A DNA stretch of 64,000 nucleotides from Mycolicibacterium flavescens (GCA_900637135.1 LR134353.1:3534001-3598000), one strand, 5' to 3'. Shown: positions 1 through 9,119, counted from the stretch's first letter. Translations and numbers: made by a program. The notes: generated by a model not told the origin, from the letters alone.

Positions 1-455
1 CGCGACACCGCCCACGACAGCGCGTGTTCGACGTCGACGCAGCCGCCGTCCTCGTCCTGCTGGGTGACGATGGCCGCGAACGCCGGCCGCACCATCAGGT
101 CCCATGTGTCGACAACCCCGAAGTGACGCAGGTGGGTGTCCAGGAGTCGACCCAACGCGGCGAGGTCCAGTTCGAATGCGGCCGACAGCAGCGCCTCGAC
201 ATCGCCGCGTCGCGGCGCGACGGACCCGGACGCGAGGCGGGCGGCGCTGCGGGCGCTGGTGCCCTGCCCGATGAGCTGGTGCATGTGCTGCACGACGGCG
301 ATGTCGTTGTCGCTGTAGAGCCGGTGTCGTCCGGGGCGGTGCTGCGATGGCCCGACCCCGTAGCGCTGGCTCCAGCTGCGCAGGGTCGCAGTCGGCACGC
401 CGACGCGCTCGGCCACCACGCGGACGGTGTACCGCGGTGTGTCAGCGTCATTCAT
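1..455 (-). CDS. MerR-family regulator with B12-domain-like cap, C-terminus off window
   Basis: Transcription regulator, partial: the frame runs open from the ATG at 455 to the left edge. The N-terminus reads as a MerR winged helix (residues about 8-75, with TLRSWSQRYGVGPS and the wing RPGRHRLYSDNDI). The part after residue 80 looks like the helical cap of B12-binding regulators of the CarH/LitR type, including a VEHALS stretch where that family has an E-x-H signature. The tryptophan that normally precedes that signature by nine residues is not seen, so cobalamin binding is uncertain. A long reading in another frame of the same strand (95-451) is a shadow. The divergent gene at 589 lies across a 133-bp spacer that may hold both promoters. 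Confidence 0.85.
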   Translation of the reverse strand, partial: MNDADTPRYTVRVVAERVGVPTATLRSWSQRYGVGPSQHRPGRHRLYSDNDIAVVQHMHQLIGQGTSARSAARLASGSVAPRRGDVEALLSAAFELDLAALGRLLDTHLRHFGVVDTWDLMVRPAFAAIVTQQDEDGGCVDVEHALSWAVS

Positions 456-588
456 GGGGCCTGCTCACTGGGGTTTCGGCCTAGCGAGGGTTCACCGATC
501 GCGCGCCGGGCAAACCATCAATGCGAAAGCGATGCATCAGTTCGTTATGTGGACATGGCTGCGGCTCGAAGCGGGTACTTGTAGCCCC

Positions 589-1026
589 ATGACCGATCAG
601 CAGAAGGACGAACAGCACAGCCGCCCCGAGGGACTCGACGACGCGACCGTCGAGGCGGTCGGCGGGGTCTCGGAGGCATTGGAGTGGGTGGAACGCGCAC
701 GCGGACATCTGTATTCGTTCCACCAGCTGATGGGTCGCGCAGACCTTCTGCTGGGCGAGGCTTGTGACAAGTTGCGCGACGCCGGCCACGACGGTGTCGC
801 CGAACGTCTGGAGTCCGAACTCGTCGGCCGCAACGTGCTGTACGGCCGTTGGACGTTCCAGATCGTCGAGGACTTCGACGACAGCTACTGGTCGGTGTTC
901 CGCGACCACGAACGCCAAGTGCGCGACGCGCTGCAGCAGGGCCGCAGGCACGTGTTCGAGTCCGAAATGAAGGAGCGGCGCCGCACCCAGGGTCGCCCCG
1001 GGCACGAGCACCGCCCCGACGAGTAG
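589..1026 (+). CDS. Conserved actinobacterial protein of unknown function
   Basis: A 145-residue soluble protein. I recognise it as a conserved actinobacterial family but know no function. It is mostly helical and highly charged. A central block (about 45-110) holds SFHQLMGRADLLLGEACDKL and then GRWTFQIVEDFDDSYWS, and the tail is very basic and acidic (EMKERRRTQGR). No signal peptide or membrane segment is visible. The ATG at 589 was chosen because the family block begins shortly after it; the frame is open upstream to 427, but that extension overlaps the divergent MerR gene and looks non-coding. It converges on ilvC. Confidence 0.7.
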   Translation: MTDQQKDEQHSRPEGLDDATVEAVGGVSEALEWVERARGHLYSFHQLMGRADLLLGEACDKLRDAGHDGVAERLESELVGRNVLYGRWTFQIVEDFDDSYWSVFRDHERQVRDALQQGRRHVFESEMKERRRTQGRPGHEHRPDE

Positions 1027-1027
1027 T

Positions 1028-1076
1028 GATTTCGGTGTCGTCGGTGCCGCTGAGCGCAACCAACTACACCGAAATC
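1028..1076. terminator. Inverted repeat between convergent genes
   Basis: An 11-bp perfect inverted repeat, GATTTCGGTGT at 1028-1038 and ACACCGAAATC at 1066-1076, encloses a 27-nt loop. It fills the gap between the end of the gene at 589 and the end of ilvC, so a bidirectional terminator is the simplest reading. There is no T-run. Confidence 0.45.
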
Positions 1077-1083
1077 GCCGAAG

Positions 1084-2106
<1,023 letters not shown>

Positions 2107-2136
2107 TTATCTACTCACTTGGTTTGGCGATTTGGG

Positions 2137-2646
2137 TTACTTGGTGGTCCCGATGCTGCGCGGGCCGCGCGACAGCGACACCACACCGGACTGCACGATC
2201 TCGCGGATTCCGAAGGGCTCCAACACCCGCAGCAGCGCCTCGAGCTTCTCGGGTGTACCGGTCGCCTCGACCGTCAGCGACTCGGTCGACACGTCGACGA
2301 CCTTGGCGCGAAACAGGTTCACCGCCTCGATGACCTGACCGCGGGTCGAGGCGTCGGTGCGCACCTTGATCAGCGCGAGCTCACGCGAAACCGAGTTCTC
2401 TTCCTCCTGCTCGACGATCTTGATCACATTCACCAGCTTGTTGAGCTGTTTGGTGATCTGCTCCAGCGGCGCTTCGTCCACGCTGACCACGATCGTCATC
2501 CGCGACATGTTCTTCTGCTCGGTCGCACCGACCGCCAGGGACTGGATGTTGAAGCCGCGCCGGGAGAACAGCGACGCGACGCGCGCCAGGACACCCGGTT
2601 TGTCCTCGACCAGAACCGACAACGTCTGCGTAGCGTTGGTACCCAT
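2137..2646 (-). CDS. ilvN: Acetolactate synthase small (regulatory) subunit
   Basis: Regulatory subunit of acetohydroxyacid synthase. It activates the catalytic subunit and gives feedback inhibition by valine. The 169-residue product has an N-terminal ACT domain (about 7-85, with VEDKPGVLARVASLFSRRGF) and a C-terminal ALS_ss_C domain containing the RELALIKV strand. The start is the ATG at 2646; its A overlaps the last base of the ilvB stop (TGATG), so translation is probably coupled. The frame stays open upstream inside ilvB, but that extension lacks family similarity. It corresponds to Rv3002c. Confidence 0.97.
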   Translation of the reverse strand: MGTNATQTLSVLVEDKPGVLARVASLFSRRGFNIQSLAVGATEQKNMSRMTIVVSVDEAPLEQITKQLNKLVNVIKIVEQEEENSVSRELALIKVRTDASTRGQVIEAVNLFRAKVVDVSTESLTVEATGTPEKLEALLRVLEPFGIREIVQSGVVSLSRGPRSIGTTK

Positions 2647-4514
2647 CAGGCGTGGCCTTCTTCCGGATCGTCGAACAGCGGGCGGATGCCGCGCGCGGCC
2701 TGGATCTCGTCGTTGCTCGTGCCCGCCGCGACCATGGGCCATACCTGGGCGTCTGCGCCGACGATGAAGTCGATCACCACGGGACGGTCGTTGATCTCGC
2801 GGGCCTGCCGAATCACGTCCTCGACGTCTTCGGCTCGCTCGCAACGCAATCCGACACATCCGAGCGCCTCGGCCAGCTTGACGAAATCGGGGATGCGCCG
2901 CGAGTGCGTGGCCAGATCCGTTTGGCTGTACCGCTCTTCGTAGAACAGCGTCTGCCACTGGCGCACCATGCCGAGGTTGCCGTTGTTGATCAGCGCCACC
3001 TTGATCGGCGCACCCTCAACGGCACAGGTGGCCAGCTCCTGGTTGGTCATCTGGAAGCAGCCGTCGCCGTCGATGGCCCACACCTCGGCCTCCGGGCGGC
3101 CGAACTTGGCCCCCATCGCCGCGGGGACGGCGTAGCCCATGGTGCCGAGGCCGCCGGAGTTCAGCCATGTCTTCGGCTTCTCGTAGGAAATGAACTGCGC
3201 GGCCCACATCTGGTGCTGGCCGACGCCTGCGACGTACACGGCGTCGGGACCGGCCATCTTGCCCAGCGTCTCGATGACGTACTCCGGTGAGAGGCTGCCG
3301 TCGCTCTGCGGCCCGTAACTCAGCGGGTAGGTCGCCTGCACCCCTCCCAGGTACTCCGTCCAGTTGTCGATCGTGATCGCGTCGGCGGTGCCGTCCCGGC
3401 GCAGGGCCACGACCAGATCGGCGATGACGGCCTTGACGTCACCGACGATCGGCACGTCGGCGTGGCGGTTCTTGCCGATCTCGGCGGGGTCGATGTCGGC
3501 GTGGATGACCTTGGCCTCCGGCGCGAAGGAATCCAGCCGCCCGGTCACCCGGTCGTCGAACCGGGTGCCCAGCGCTATCAGCAGGTCGCTGCGCTGCAGG
3601 GCGGCCACCGCGGACACCGTGCCGTGCATTCCGGGCATGCCCATGTTCTGCGGATGGCTGTCGGGGAACGCCCCGCGCGCCATCAGCGTGGTCACGACCG
3701 GAATTCCGGTCAGCTCGGCCAGCTCCAGCAGTTCCTCAGTGGCCTCTCCGCGGATCACCCCGCCGCCGACGTAGAGCACCGGCTTGCGTGCGGCGGCGAT
3801 CAGTTTGGCGGCCTCGCGAATCTGACGGTTGTGCGGTTTGGTGTTCGGCTTGTAACCCGGCAGGTCGATGCGCGGTGGCCAGCTGAAGGTGCACTGCCCC
3901 TGCAGAACATCCTTGGGGATGTCGACCAGCACCGGCCCGGGGCGGCCCGAGGCCGCGATGTGGAACGCCTCGGCGATCGCCTGCGGGATCTCGTCGCCGC
4001 TGCGCACGAGGAAGTTGTGCTTGGTGATCGGCATCGTGATGCCGGAGATGTCGGCCTCCTGGAACGCATCGGTGCCGATCAGGCCGCGCCCCACCTGACC
4101 GGTGATCGCCACCACCGGAATCGAGTCCATGTGCGCGTCGGCCAACGGTGTCACCAGGTTGGTCGCACCGGGCCCCGACGTGGCCATCATCACGCCGACC
4201 TTGCCGGTCGCGTGGGCGTAACCACTGGCGGCATGCCCGGCGCCCTGCTCGTGACGGACCAGGACGTGGCGCAGCTTCTTGGAGTCGAACAGCGGGTCGT
4301 ACACCGGCAGCACCGCCCCGCCGGGGATCCCGAAGATGGTGTCGACGTCGAGTTCCTCCAGCGACCGGATGACTGCCTGTGCGCCGGTCATCTGTTGCGG
4401 CTCAGCGCGTTTGGCCGGTGCGGGCGCAGATTTGGCCGTCGGGTGGGTGGCATGTCCGTCGTCGGGCACGGTTGCCGCCACCTGCTCCAGCGGTCGGGTT
4501 GTTGGTGCGCTCAC
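2646..4514 (-). CDS. ilvB: Acetolactate synthase large (catalytic) subunit
   Basis: ThDP- and FAD-dependent enzyme that condenses two pyruvates, or pyruvate and 2-oxobutyrate, in the first common step of branched-chain amino acid synthesis. At 622 residues it has the three-domain ThDP fold: the N-terminal domain with the glutamate in [15 protein letters not shown] (about residue 89), the central FAD-binding domain, and the C-terminal ThDP domain with [14 protein letters not shown]. The first 45 residues are a low-complexity Pro/Ala/Thr extension typical of mycobacterial IlvB1. The start is GTG at 4514 after AGGAG (in TTTAGGAGAACG). The upstream leader and terminator indicate attenuation control. 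It corresponds to Rv3003c. Confidence 0.98.
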   Translation of the reverse strand: MSAPTTRPLEQVAATVPDDGHATHPTAKSAPAPAKRAEPQQMTGAQAVIRSLEELDVDTIFGIPGGAVLPVYDPLFDSKKLRHVLVRHEQGAGHAASGYAHATGKVGVMMATSGPGATNLVTPLADAHMDSIPVVAITGQVGRGLIGTDAFQEADISGITMPITKHNFLVRSGDEIPQAIAEAFHIAASGRPGPVLVDIPKDVLQGQCTFSWPPRIDLPGYKPNTKPHNRQIREAAKLIAAARKPVLYVGGGVIRGEATEELLELAELTGIPVVTTLMARGAFPDSHPQNMGMPGMHGTVSAVAALQRSDLLIALGTRFDDRVTGRLDSFAPEAKVIHADIDPAEIGKNRHADVPIVGDVKAVIADLVVALRRDGTADAITIDNWTEYLGGVQATYPLSYGPQSDGSLSPEYVIETLGKMAGPDAVYVAGVGQHQMWAAQFISYEKPKTWLNSGGLGTMGYAVPAAMGAKFGRPEAEVWAIDGDGCFQMTNQELATCAVEGAPIKVALINNGNLGMVRQWQTLFYEERYSQTDLATHSRRIPDFVKLAEALGCVGLRCERAEDVEDVIRQAREINDRPVVIDFIVGADAQVWPMVAAGTSNDEIQAARGIRPLFDDPEEGHA

Positions 4515-4581
4515 GGTGTTCGTTCTCCTAAATCCTTCTTCGGATCCGTCTCTAGGGTCTCAAATTCGGTGGTCGGGCAAG

Positions 4582-4616
4582 AAAAAACCCCCGTCAGCTG
4601 GGTTGCTGTACGAGGG
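4582..4616 (-). terminator. Attenuator terminator of the ilvB operon
   Basis: On the minus strand an 11-bp stem with one bulged A closes a six-base loop. CCCTCGT(A)CAGC at 4616-4605 pairs with GCTGACGGGGG at 4598-4588, including one G-T pair. Six T residues follow at once (4587-4582). This is an intrinsic terminator 20 nt after the leader-peptide stop and 67 nt before the ilvB start, the expected place for an amino acid attenuator. Confidence 0.85.
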
Positions 4617-4618
4617 TC

Positions 4619-4672
4619 GCGCGCTGATGCCGGAGTTATGCCCGAGTAAGGGCGAGCGCGGCATCAACGCGC
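4619..4672 (-). promoter_or_regulatory. Long leader RNA hairpin in the ilvB attenuator
   Basis: GCGCGTTGATGCCG (4672-4659) can pair over 14 bp with CGGCATCAGCGCGC (4632-4619), with one G-U pair and a 26-nt loop. The stem starts inside the leader peptide gene, just after its Val-Val-Ile codons, and ends two bases before the terminator. A ribosome's position on the leader would therefore decide whether it can form. Whether it acts as a pause or protecting hairpin is inference. Confidence 0.6.
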
Positions 4673-4707
4673 TTCCCGATTACTACGAGCAACCCCTGGG
4701 CCTGCAT
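4636..4707 (-). CDS. ilvB operon leader peptide, 23 residues
   Basis: A short ORF, ATG at 4707 to TAA at 4636, rich in the regulated amino acids. It contains consecutive Leu-Leu-Val-Val-Ile codons at positions 6-10, then Val14, Leu18 and Leu20. It lies between a strong promoter and the terminator at 4582-4616, so it is read as the sensor of charged branched-chain tRNAs. The likely transcription start is within two or three bases of the ATG and no Shine-Dalgarno sequence is present, so it is probably translated leaderlessly, which is common in mycobacteria. It is too short for routine gene finders. Confidence 0.8.
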   Translation of the reverse strand: MQAQGLLVVIGKRVDAALALTRA

Positions 4708-4715
4708 AACCGTCG

Positions 4716-4745
4716 ACGGTAGCCTCTGCACTGGTCACAGGTCAA
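4716..4745 (-). promoter_or_regulatory. Promoter of the ilvB-ilvN-ilvC operon
   Basis: On the minus strand, -35 TTGACC (4745-4740), an 18-bp spacer and -10 TACCGT (4721-4716) fit a SigA-type promoter. The predicted start is near 4709, two bases before the leader peptide ATG. No other convincing promoter is seen in the 258-bp gap shared with cfp6. Confidence 0.65.
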
Positions 4746-4772
4746 ATTGCGGCACGGTGCGAAGATGGCGGG

Positions 4773-5168
4773 GTGAGTTCGAACGCCGCTCCCGCTCCCG
4801 TCGTCATCCGGATCTCTCCCATGGCGCATTTCGCCGTCGCCTTTCTGGCGTTCAGCATGCTTTCGCTGGTTCTGGCGGGCCTCACCTGGGTGGCGGCCCT
4901 GTTGATCATTCCGATCGTGTTGTCGGTGTTCGTCGCGCGCTACCGCACCGTCGCCGACCACGATCAGGTGACCGCGCGCACGCTGTTGGGCAGCGAGACC
5001 GTCGGCTGGGGCGACATCGACGGCCTGCGCTTCGGCAAGGGATCATCGGCTTACGCCCATTTGAAGGACGGCAGAGACCTGCGGTTGCCCGCGGTGACGT
5101 TCGCGACGTTGCCGCTGTTGGCCGAGGCCAGCGAGGGGCGTGTGCCCAATCCGTACGCGAAGGATTAG
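4773..5168 (+). CDS. cfp6: Cfp6-like membrane protein with PH-like domain
   Basis: Homologue of Rv3004, the low-molecular-weight culture-filtrate antigen Cfp6. The 131-residue product has two adjacent hydrophobic segments (about residues 15-54) followed by a small bacterial PH-like domain (RYRTVADHDQVTARTLLGSETVGWGDIDGLRF). The architecture is membrane hairpin plus cytoplasmic domain, without a classical signal peptide. The start is the GTG at 4773; no in-frame alternative gives a better N-terminus. It is divergent from the ilv operon and its last four bases overlap the convergent doxX gene. Molecular function is unknown. Confidence 0.85.
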   Translation: MSSNAAPAPVVIRISPMAHFAVAFLAFSMLSLVLAGLTWVAALLIIPIVLSVFVARYRTVADHDQVTARTLLGSETVGWGDIDGLRFGKGSSAYAHLKDGRDLRLPAVTFATLPLLAEASEGRVPNPYAKD

Positions 5169-5995
5169 GCGAACGGGTTGCCGCCGTTGAGCAGCACCCA
5201 GAGAGCCACACCGGCGCCCGCGCCGAGCACCAGCGCGCCGAGCGATCCGAGGAAGGGCCGGCGTGCCCAACCGCGTCCGGCGTCGAATCCGTACCGGCCG
5301 GGGCCCGTCAACACCAGCGCGGCCACCGCGCAGGTCAGAAACACGTTGTACTCGTGCCCGTCGGTGAGGAAGTCCGACAGGCGCGCCTCCTCGTGGGCGA
5401 CCATCGCCTCGGCCAGTACGCCGGTCACCAGATACGCCAGCGCGCCGGCGGCGGCCACCGGGGTGAAGAGACCCAGGATGAGCAGCACGCCCGCGGCGAT
5501 CTGCCCGAACGCGCCGACGTAGGCCAGGATGTCGGCGTAGCGGAAGCCCATATCGGACAGCTGGGCTTCCCATCCGCCCAGCCCGGGCCCGCCCCACAGC
5601 CCGAACGCCTTCTGCAGGCCGTGGCCGATGAACAGGGCACCGACTGCGAGGCGCAACAGTAGAAGGCCGAGGTCGAGCGTGCCGCGGCGCTCCGGTGCGG
5701 CGCGGAACGGATCGGGGCCGATCTCCGCCGGATCGGCCGAGTAGTCGAGTGCGTGCCTGCCGCCGGGCTGCACGTACGGCAGCGGCTCGGGATCGTTGAG
5801 CAGTCCGAAACCGGTGGAGACCGGCGCGCCGCTGTTCGAGTCGTAGTGCGGGATCGCGGTGGTCTCGAAGTCGCCGGCGTAGTTGGCCGACGGGAGGTCG
5901 TCTTCGGGGTCGACCAGGCTCGCCGACGCGGGCCGCCCGGCCGCGTCGTCGGGCCGCTGCCAGGCGCGTGGGTCATTGGAATGACTGGTCACCAT
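5165..5995 (-). CDS. DoxX-family membrane protein (Rv3005c type)
   Basis: The 276-residue product has a hydrophilic, disordered N-terminal third and a DoxX domain of four membrane segments (about 100-270), with the signature LLLRLAVGALFIGHGLQKAF. In M. tuberculosis the orthologue Rv3005c assembles with SodA and SseA into a membrane oxidoreductase complex that counters oxidative stress; the same role here is inference from orthology. The ATG at 5995 (MVTSHSND) is preferred to an in-frame start at 6016, because the Asn-Asp-Pro-rich beginning matches the mycobacterial form. The gene converges on cfp6 with a 4-bp overlap. Confidence 0.9.
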   Translation of the reverse strand: MVTSHSNDPRAWQRPDDAAGRPASASLVDPEDDLPSANYAGDFETTAIPHYDSNSGAPVSTGFGLLNDPEPLPYVQPGGRHALDYSADPAEIGPDPFRAAPERRGTLDLGLLLLRLAVGALFIGHGLQKAFGLWGGPGLGGWEAQLSDMGFRYADILAYVGAFGQIAAGVLLILGLFTPVAAAGALAYLVTGVLAEAMVAHEEARLSDFLTDGHEYNVFLTCAVAALVLTGPGRYGFDAGRGWARRPFLGSLGALVLGAGAGVALWVLLNGGNPFA

Positions 5996-6131
5996 GCCAG
6001 CGTAAGTGCTTGTCACCCGGTAGCCGGGTATTGGCGCGGTGCTTTCGGGGCCTTAATTCGCCGACGGTTCGGGGCGCGGCCCAGCGGGTGCGCGTGGCGA
6101 ACACATCCGAATGATCCGTAACCTGGCTCGC

Positions 6132-7253
6132 ATGAAACTGCGCCGGCCGATGCGGGGTGCGCTCGCCGTGGCGTGCGCGGCGTTGCTCGTCGGGTCGGGC
6201 TGTGCGCGATTCGACGATCTGCAGTCGCAACCGTTCACCACTGAGCCCCAGCTCGAGCCCGGTCCGACGTCGTCACCGCCGCCACCGCCGCCGCTGCCCC
6301 CGACGCCGTTTCCGAAGGAGTGCCCGGCGCCCGGCGTCATGCAGGGTTGTCTGGAAAGCACCAGCGGCCTGATCATGCTGCCCGACAGCCAGTCGGCCCT
6401 GGTCGCCGAGCGCACGACCGGCGTGGTCAAAGAGGTCTCGGTGCGGGCCGAACCCAAGGTCAAGACGACGCTGCCGGTCGACGGGTCGGGTGATGGCGGG
6501 CTGTTGGACATCGTGCTGTCACCGACCTATCAACAGGACCGGCTGATGTACGCCTACGTCAGCACCCCCACCGACAACCGCGTCATCCGCATTGCCGACG
6601 GCGACATCCCCAAGCCGATCCTGACCGGCATCCCGAAGGGCGCCACCGGCAACACCGGCGCGTTGATCTTCACCAGCCCGACGACGCTGCTCGTGCAGAC
6701 CGGCGACGCGGGCAATGCCGCCGATGCCGCGAACCCTGGGTCGCTGGCCGGAAAGGTGTTGCGGATCGAGCAGCCCACCACGGTCGATCAGGCCCCGACG
6801 ACGACCGCCCTGTCGGGTCTGGGCGCCGCGGGCGGCATGTGCCTGGACCACTCGGACGGGTCGCTGTACATCACCGACCGCGCCGCATCCGGTGACAGGT
6901 TGCAGCGCATCACCAAGGACTCGAAGACGTCCACGGTGTGGACCTGGCCCGACCGGCCCGGTGTTGCGGGCTGCGCCGCGCTGGACGGGTCGGTTCTGGT
7001 CAATCTGGTCAACACCAAGCAGACCGTCGCCGTGCGGCTCGCTCCCGAAACCGGTGCGGTGACCGGCGATCCCGAGGTGGTGCGCCAGGACCAGCACGGC
7101 CACGCCTGGGCATTGGCCATGTCGCCCGACGGCAACATCTGGGGTGGCACGATCAACAAGACGGCGGGCGATGCCCAAAAACTCGACGACGTGGTCTTCC
7201 CGCTGTTCCCGCAGGGCGGCGGCTTCCCGCGCAACCCGGCGGACAACACCTGA
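6132..7253 (+). CDS. lppZ: Lipoprotein with glucose/sorbosone dehydrogenase-like propeller
   Basis: Orthologue of LppZ (Rv3006). The 373-residue product begins with a basic signal peptide ending at a lipobox-like LLVGSGC, so Cys22 to 24 should be lipidated. A proline-rich linker follows (PPPPPPLPPTPFPKECPAPG), then a six-bladed beta-propeller of the PQQ-dependent glucose/sorbosone dehydrogenase superfamily (about 75-370), with blade motifs DGGLLDIVLSPTY and NTGALIF. It is anchored outside the cytoplasmic membrane. An in-frame ATG at 6111 would add seven residues; 6132 gives the more typical signal peptide. The substrate is unknown. Confidence 0.92.
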   Translation: MKLRRPMRGALAVACAALLVGSGCARFDDLQSQPFTTEPQLEPGPTSSPPPPPPLPPTPFPKECPAPGVMQGCLESTSGLIMLPDSQSALVAERTTGVVKEVSVRAEPKVKTTLPVDGSGDGGLLDIVLSPTYQQDRLMYAYVSTPTDNRVIRIADGDIPKPILTGIPKGATGNTGALIFTSPTTLLVQTGDAGNAADAANPGSLAGKVLRIEQPTTVDQAPTTTALSGLGAAGGMCLDHSDGSLYITDRAASGDRLQRITKDSKTSTVWTWPDRPGVAGCAALDGSVLVNLVNTKQTVAVRLAPETGAVTGDPEVVRQDQHGHAWALAMSPDGNIWGGTINKTAGDAQKLDDVVFPLFPQGGGFPRNPADNT

Positions 7254-7274
7254 TCGACTGCGCGGTTAGGACCT

Positions 7275-7592
7275 TCAGCTCTCGACGATGCGCAGGCCGA
7301 TGATGCCCACGACGATCACGGCGAGAAACGCCACGCGCGCCGCGCTGGCCGGCTCACCGAGCAGGAACACTCCCGCGACCGCGACACCGACGGCGCCGAT
7401 GCCCACCCAGACCGCATAGCCGGTGCCTGCGGGCAACTGACGAAGTGCCAGGGTCAGCAGGACGAAGCTGAGCAACGCGGCGCCGACGCCGAGCACGCTG
7501 GGGCCCAGCCTGCTGAACCCCTCGGACTGCTTGAGCGCGATCGCCCAGACGATCTCGAGCAGCCCCGCGACAACCAGGATCAGCCACGCCAT
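7275..7592 (-). CDS. SMR-family exporter, Gdx/SugE subtype
   Basis: A 105-residue, four-helix small multidrug resistance protein. The proton/substrate-coupling glutamate is in the first helix (LLEIVWAIALKQSEGFSRL, Glu13). The Trp two residues on and the KQSEGF stretch match the Gdx (SugE) subtype, which exports guanidinium, rather than EmrE. The helix 3 motif GTGYAVWVGIGAVG is intact. SMR proteins work as dual-topology dimers in the cytoplasmic membrane. It follows the SDR gene with a 6-bp gap and is probably co-transcribed from the TetR-type operator at 8352. No guanidine riboswitch is evident upstream. Confidence 0.85.
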   Translation of the reverse strand: MAWLILVVAGLLEIVWAIALKQSEGFSRLGPSVLGVGAALLSFVLLTLALRQLPAGTGYAVWVGIGAVGVAVAGVFLLGEPASAARVAFLAVIVVGIIGLRIVES

Positions 7593-7598
7593 CGCGGG

Positions 7599-8339
7599 TC
7601 ACGCATTCGTTCCACCGTCGACGGTGAGAACCGCGCCGGTGATGTTCGATGCACCCGGACCCGCAAGGAACGCAACGGAATCGGCGATGTCGTCGGCGGC
7701 GGCGTAGCGGCCGAGAGCGCTGAGCGCGCGCTGCTCGTCGGCGCCGGCCGCGTCGGCGGGGTTCATGTCGGTGTCGGTCGAGCCGGGCTGCACAAGGTTG
7801 ACGGTGATGTCGCGTGCCCCGAGGTCGCGCGCAAGGCCTTTGGTGAACCCGATGAGCGCGGCCTTGCTCATCGAGTAGAGCGTGACCCCTGCAGAGGGCA
7901 CCCGCTCGGCCAGATTGCTTCCTATGCTGATGATCCGGCCGCCGCCGGGCATGTGCCGCACGGCGGCCTGACTGGCCAGGTACACCGCACGGGCGTGGAT
8001 GGCGAGTGTGCGGTCGATCTCCTCGACCGATACCGCCTCGATCGGACCATAGGGAAAGACGCCCGCGTTGTTGACCAGGATGTCGAGCTTGCCGAACTGC
8101 GCATTGGCCTGCTCCACGGCCGCTGGCACGTCGTCGGCGGAGGCGCTGTCCGCACGAATCGCCAGGCCGCGCCTGCCGCGCGCAGCGATCCCGTCAACGA
8201 CCTCGTCGGCGCGCTCCTTAGTCCGCGCGTAGGTGATGGCGACGTCCGCGCCGCGTTCGGCGAGGCGGGCCGCGATGGCTGCCCCGATCCCCCTGCTGCC
8301 GCCCGTGACCAGCGCCGACTTCCCTTCCAATTCCGACAT
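7599..8339 (-). CDS. SDR-family NAD(P)-dependent oxidoreductase
   Basis: A classical short-chain dehydrogenase/reductase of 246 residues, closest in style to 3-oxoacyl-ACP reductases. It has the cofactor motif TGGSRGIG (13-20), NNAG (about 90), the catalytic Ser (SIGSN) and the YSMSK pair of Tyr and Lys, and a C-terminal GAVLTVDGG. The substrate cannot be told. Translation starts at the ATG at 8339 behind a strong AAAGGAGG. The divergent TetR gene and the operator at the promoter suggest local repression together with the downstream exporter. The trio has no counterpart in the M. tuberculosis gene order here. Confidence 0.92.
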   Translation of the reverse strand: MSELEGKSALVTGGSRGIGAAIAARLAERGADVAITYARTKERADEVVDGIAARGRRGLAIRADSASADDVPAAVEQANAQFGKLDILVNNAGVFPYGPIEAVSVEEIDRTLAIHARAVYLASQAAVRHMPGGGRIISIGSNLAERVPSAGVTLYSMSKAALIGFTKGLARDLGARDITVNLVQPGSTDTDMNPADAAGADEQRALSALGRYAAADDIADSVAFLAGPGASNITGAVLTVDGGTNA

Positions 8340-8351
8340 CTCGACCTCCTT

Positions 8352-8371
8352 TATGTATCGTTCGATACATA
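8352..8371. promoter_or_regulatory. Palindromic operator for the TetR/SDR divergent pair
   Basis: TATGTATCGTTCGATACATA is an inverted repeat with 9-bp perfect arms and a two-base centre. It sits between the -10 region of the SDR promoter and its start codon. A matching half-site, CGTTCGATACA, recurs at 8411-8421, just in front of the TetR ribosome-binding site. This is a textbook arrangement for a divergently encoded TetR repressor that controls both genes. Confidence 0.75.
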
Positions 8372-8398
8372 ATTATCGGGCCTGCGTATACTTGTCAA
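8370..8398 (-). promoter_or_regulatory. Promoter of the SDR-SMR operon
   Basis: On the minus strand, a consensus -35 TTGACA (8398-8393) is followed after 17 bp by the AT-rich -10 TAATTA (8375-8370). The -10 touches the operator at 8352-8371, so bound repressor would block the start site. Confidence 0.55.
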
Positions 8399-8438
8399 CG
8401 ATTTCTTTGACGTTCGATACAGAAGGGGGTGCGGGGGC

Positions 8439-9044
8439 ATGGTGTCACGCGGCCGACCACGCACCTTCGATCGCACCGAAGCCCTGGAACGCGCCATGGA
8501 GGTGTTCTGGCAGCACGGTTACGAGGGCACGTCGATGAGCGACCTGACCGCGGCGATGGGCATCAATTCGCCGAGCCTGTATGCGGCGTTCGGGTCCAAG
8601 GAGGAGCTGTTCCGCGAGGCGGTCGCTCGCTACGACCAGACGCTGGGCGCCACCGCGGCAGCCGAGTTGCGCGATCGGCCCACCGCACGTGAGGCCATCG
8701 CCGCGGTGCTGCGCCACCACGCCGAGGTGTTCTGCGATCCGGACAAACCCCGCGGCTGCATGATCGTGCTCGCCGCCACCACCTGCACCGAACGCACTCG
8801 TTCAGTGCACGAACACCTCGCCGAGTGGCGCGTCGCCACCGAGGACGCCTTCCGCACCCGGGTCGACCGGGGGATCGCCGACGGCGACGTCCCGGCCGGA
8901 GCCGACGCCGCGACCATCGCCGCGTTCTACAACACCGTGAACCATGGGATGGCGATACAAGCCCGCGACGGCGCGGACCGAGAGAAGTTATCGGCGATCG
9001 CCGAAGCGGCCATCGCAGCTTGGGAGGGCCTGACCGGGTCCTGA
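8439..9044 (+). CDS. TetR-family regulator
   Basis: The 201-residue product has an N-terminal TetR helix-turn-helix at about 10-56 (LERAMEVFWQHGYEGTSMSDL and SPSLYAAFGSKEELF) and an all-helical ligand-binding and dimer domain. The C-terminal half resembles the TetR_C type found in repressors that sit beside reductases and exporters, and has Cys residues in RGCMIVLAATTCTE. The start is ATG at 8439 after AGAAGGGGG. It probably represses itself and the divergent SDR-SMR operon through the palindrome at 8352 and the half-site at 8411. The ligand is unknown. Confidence 0.9.
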   Translation: MVSRGRPRTFDRTEALERAMEVFWQHGYEGTSMSDLTAAMGINSPSLYAAFGSKEELFREAVARYDQTLGATAAAELRDRPTAREAIAAVLRHHAEVFCDPDKPRGCMIVLAATTCTERTRSVHEHLAEWRVATEDAFRTRVDRGIADGDVPAGADAATIAAFYNTVNHGMAIQARDGADREKLSAIAEAAIAAWEGLTGS

Positions 9045-9071
9045 CACGCCGCCATGCTTCCAGAATGCAGC

Positions 9072-9104
9072 CAGGGCCGTGGTCGAGCTTCGCGCACGAC
9101 CCTG
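9072..9104. terminator. Stem-loop between tetR and gatB
   Basis: CAGGGCCGTG (9072-9081) and CACGACCCTG (9095-9104) form a 10-bp stem with one mismatch and a 13-nt loop. It lies in the 75-bp gap between two convergent genes. No T-run is present, so it would be the T-poor terminator type. Confidence 0.45.
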
Positions 9105-9119
9105 TGTGCAGTTTCGGTG

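Noticed and set aside
2137-2958. 273-residue form of IlvN
   Set aside because: The extra N-terminal part lies inside ilvB in another frame and is Arg-rich without similarity; the ATG at 2646 begins the conserved ACT domain.
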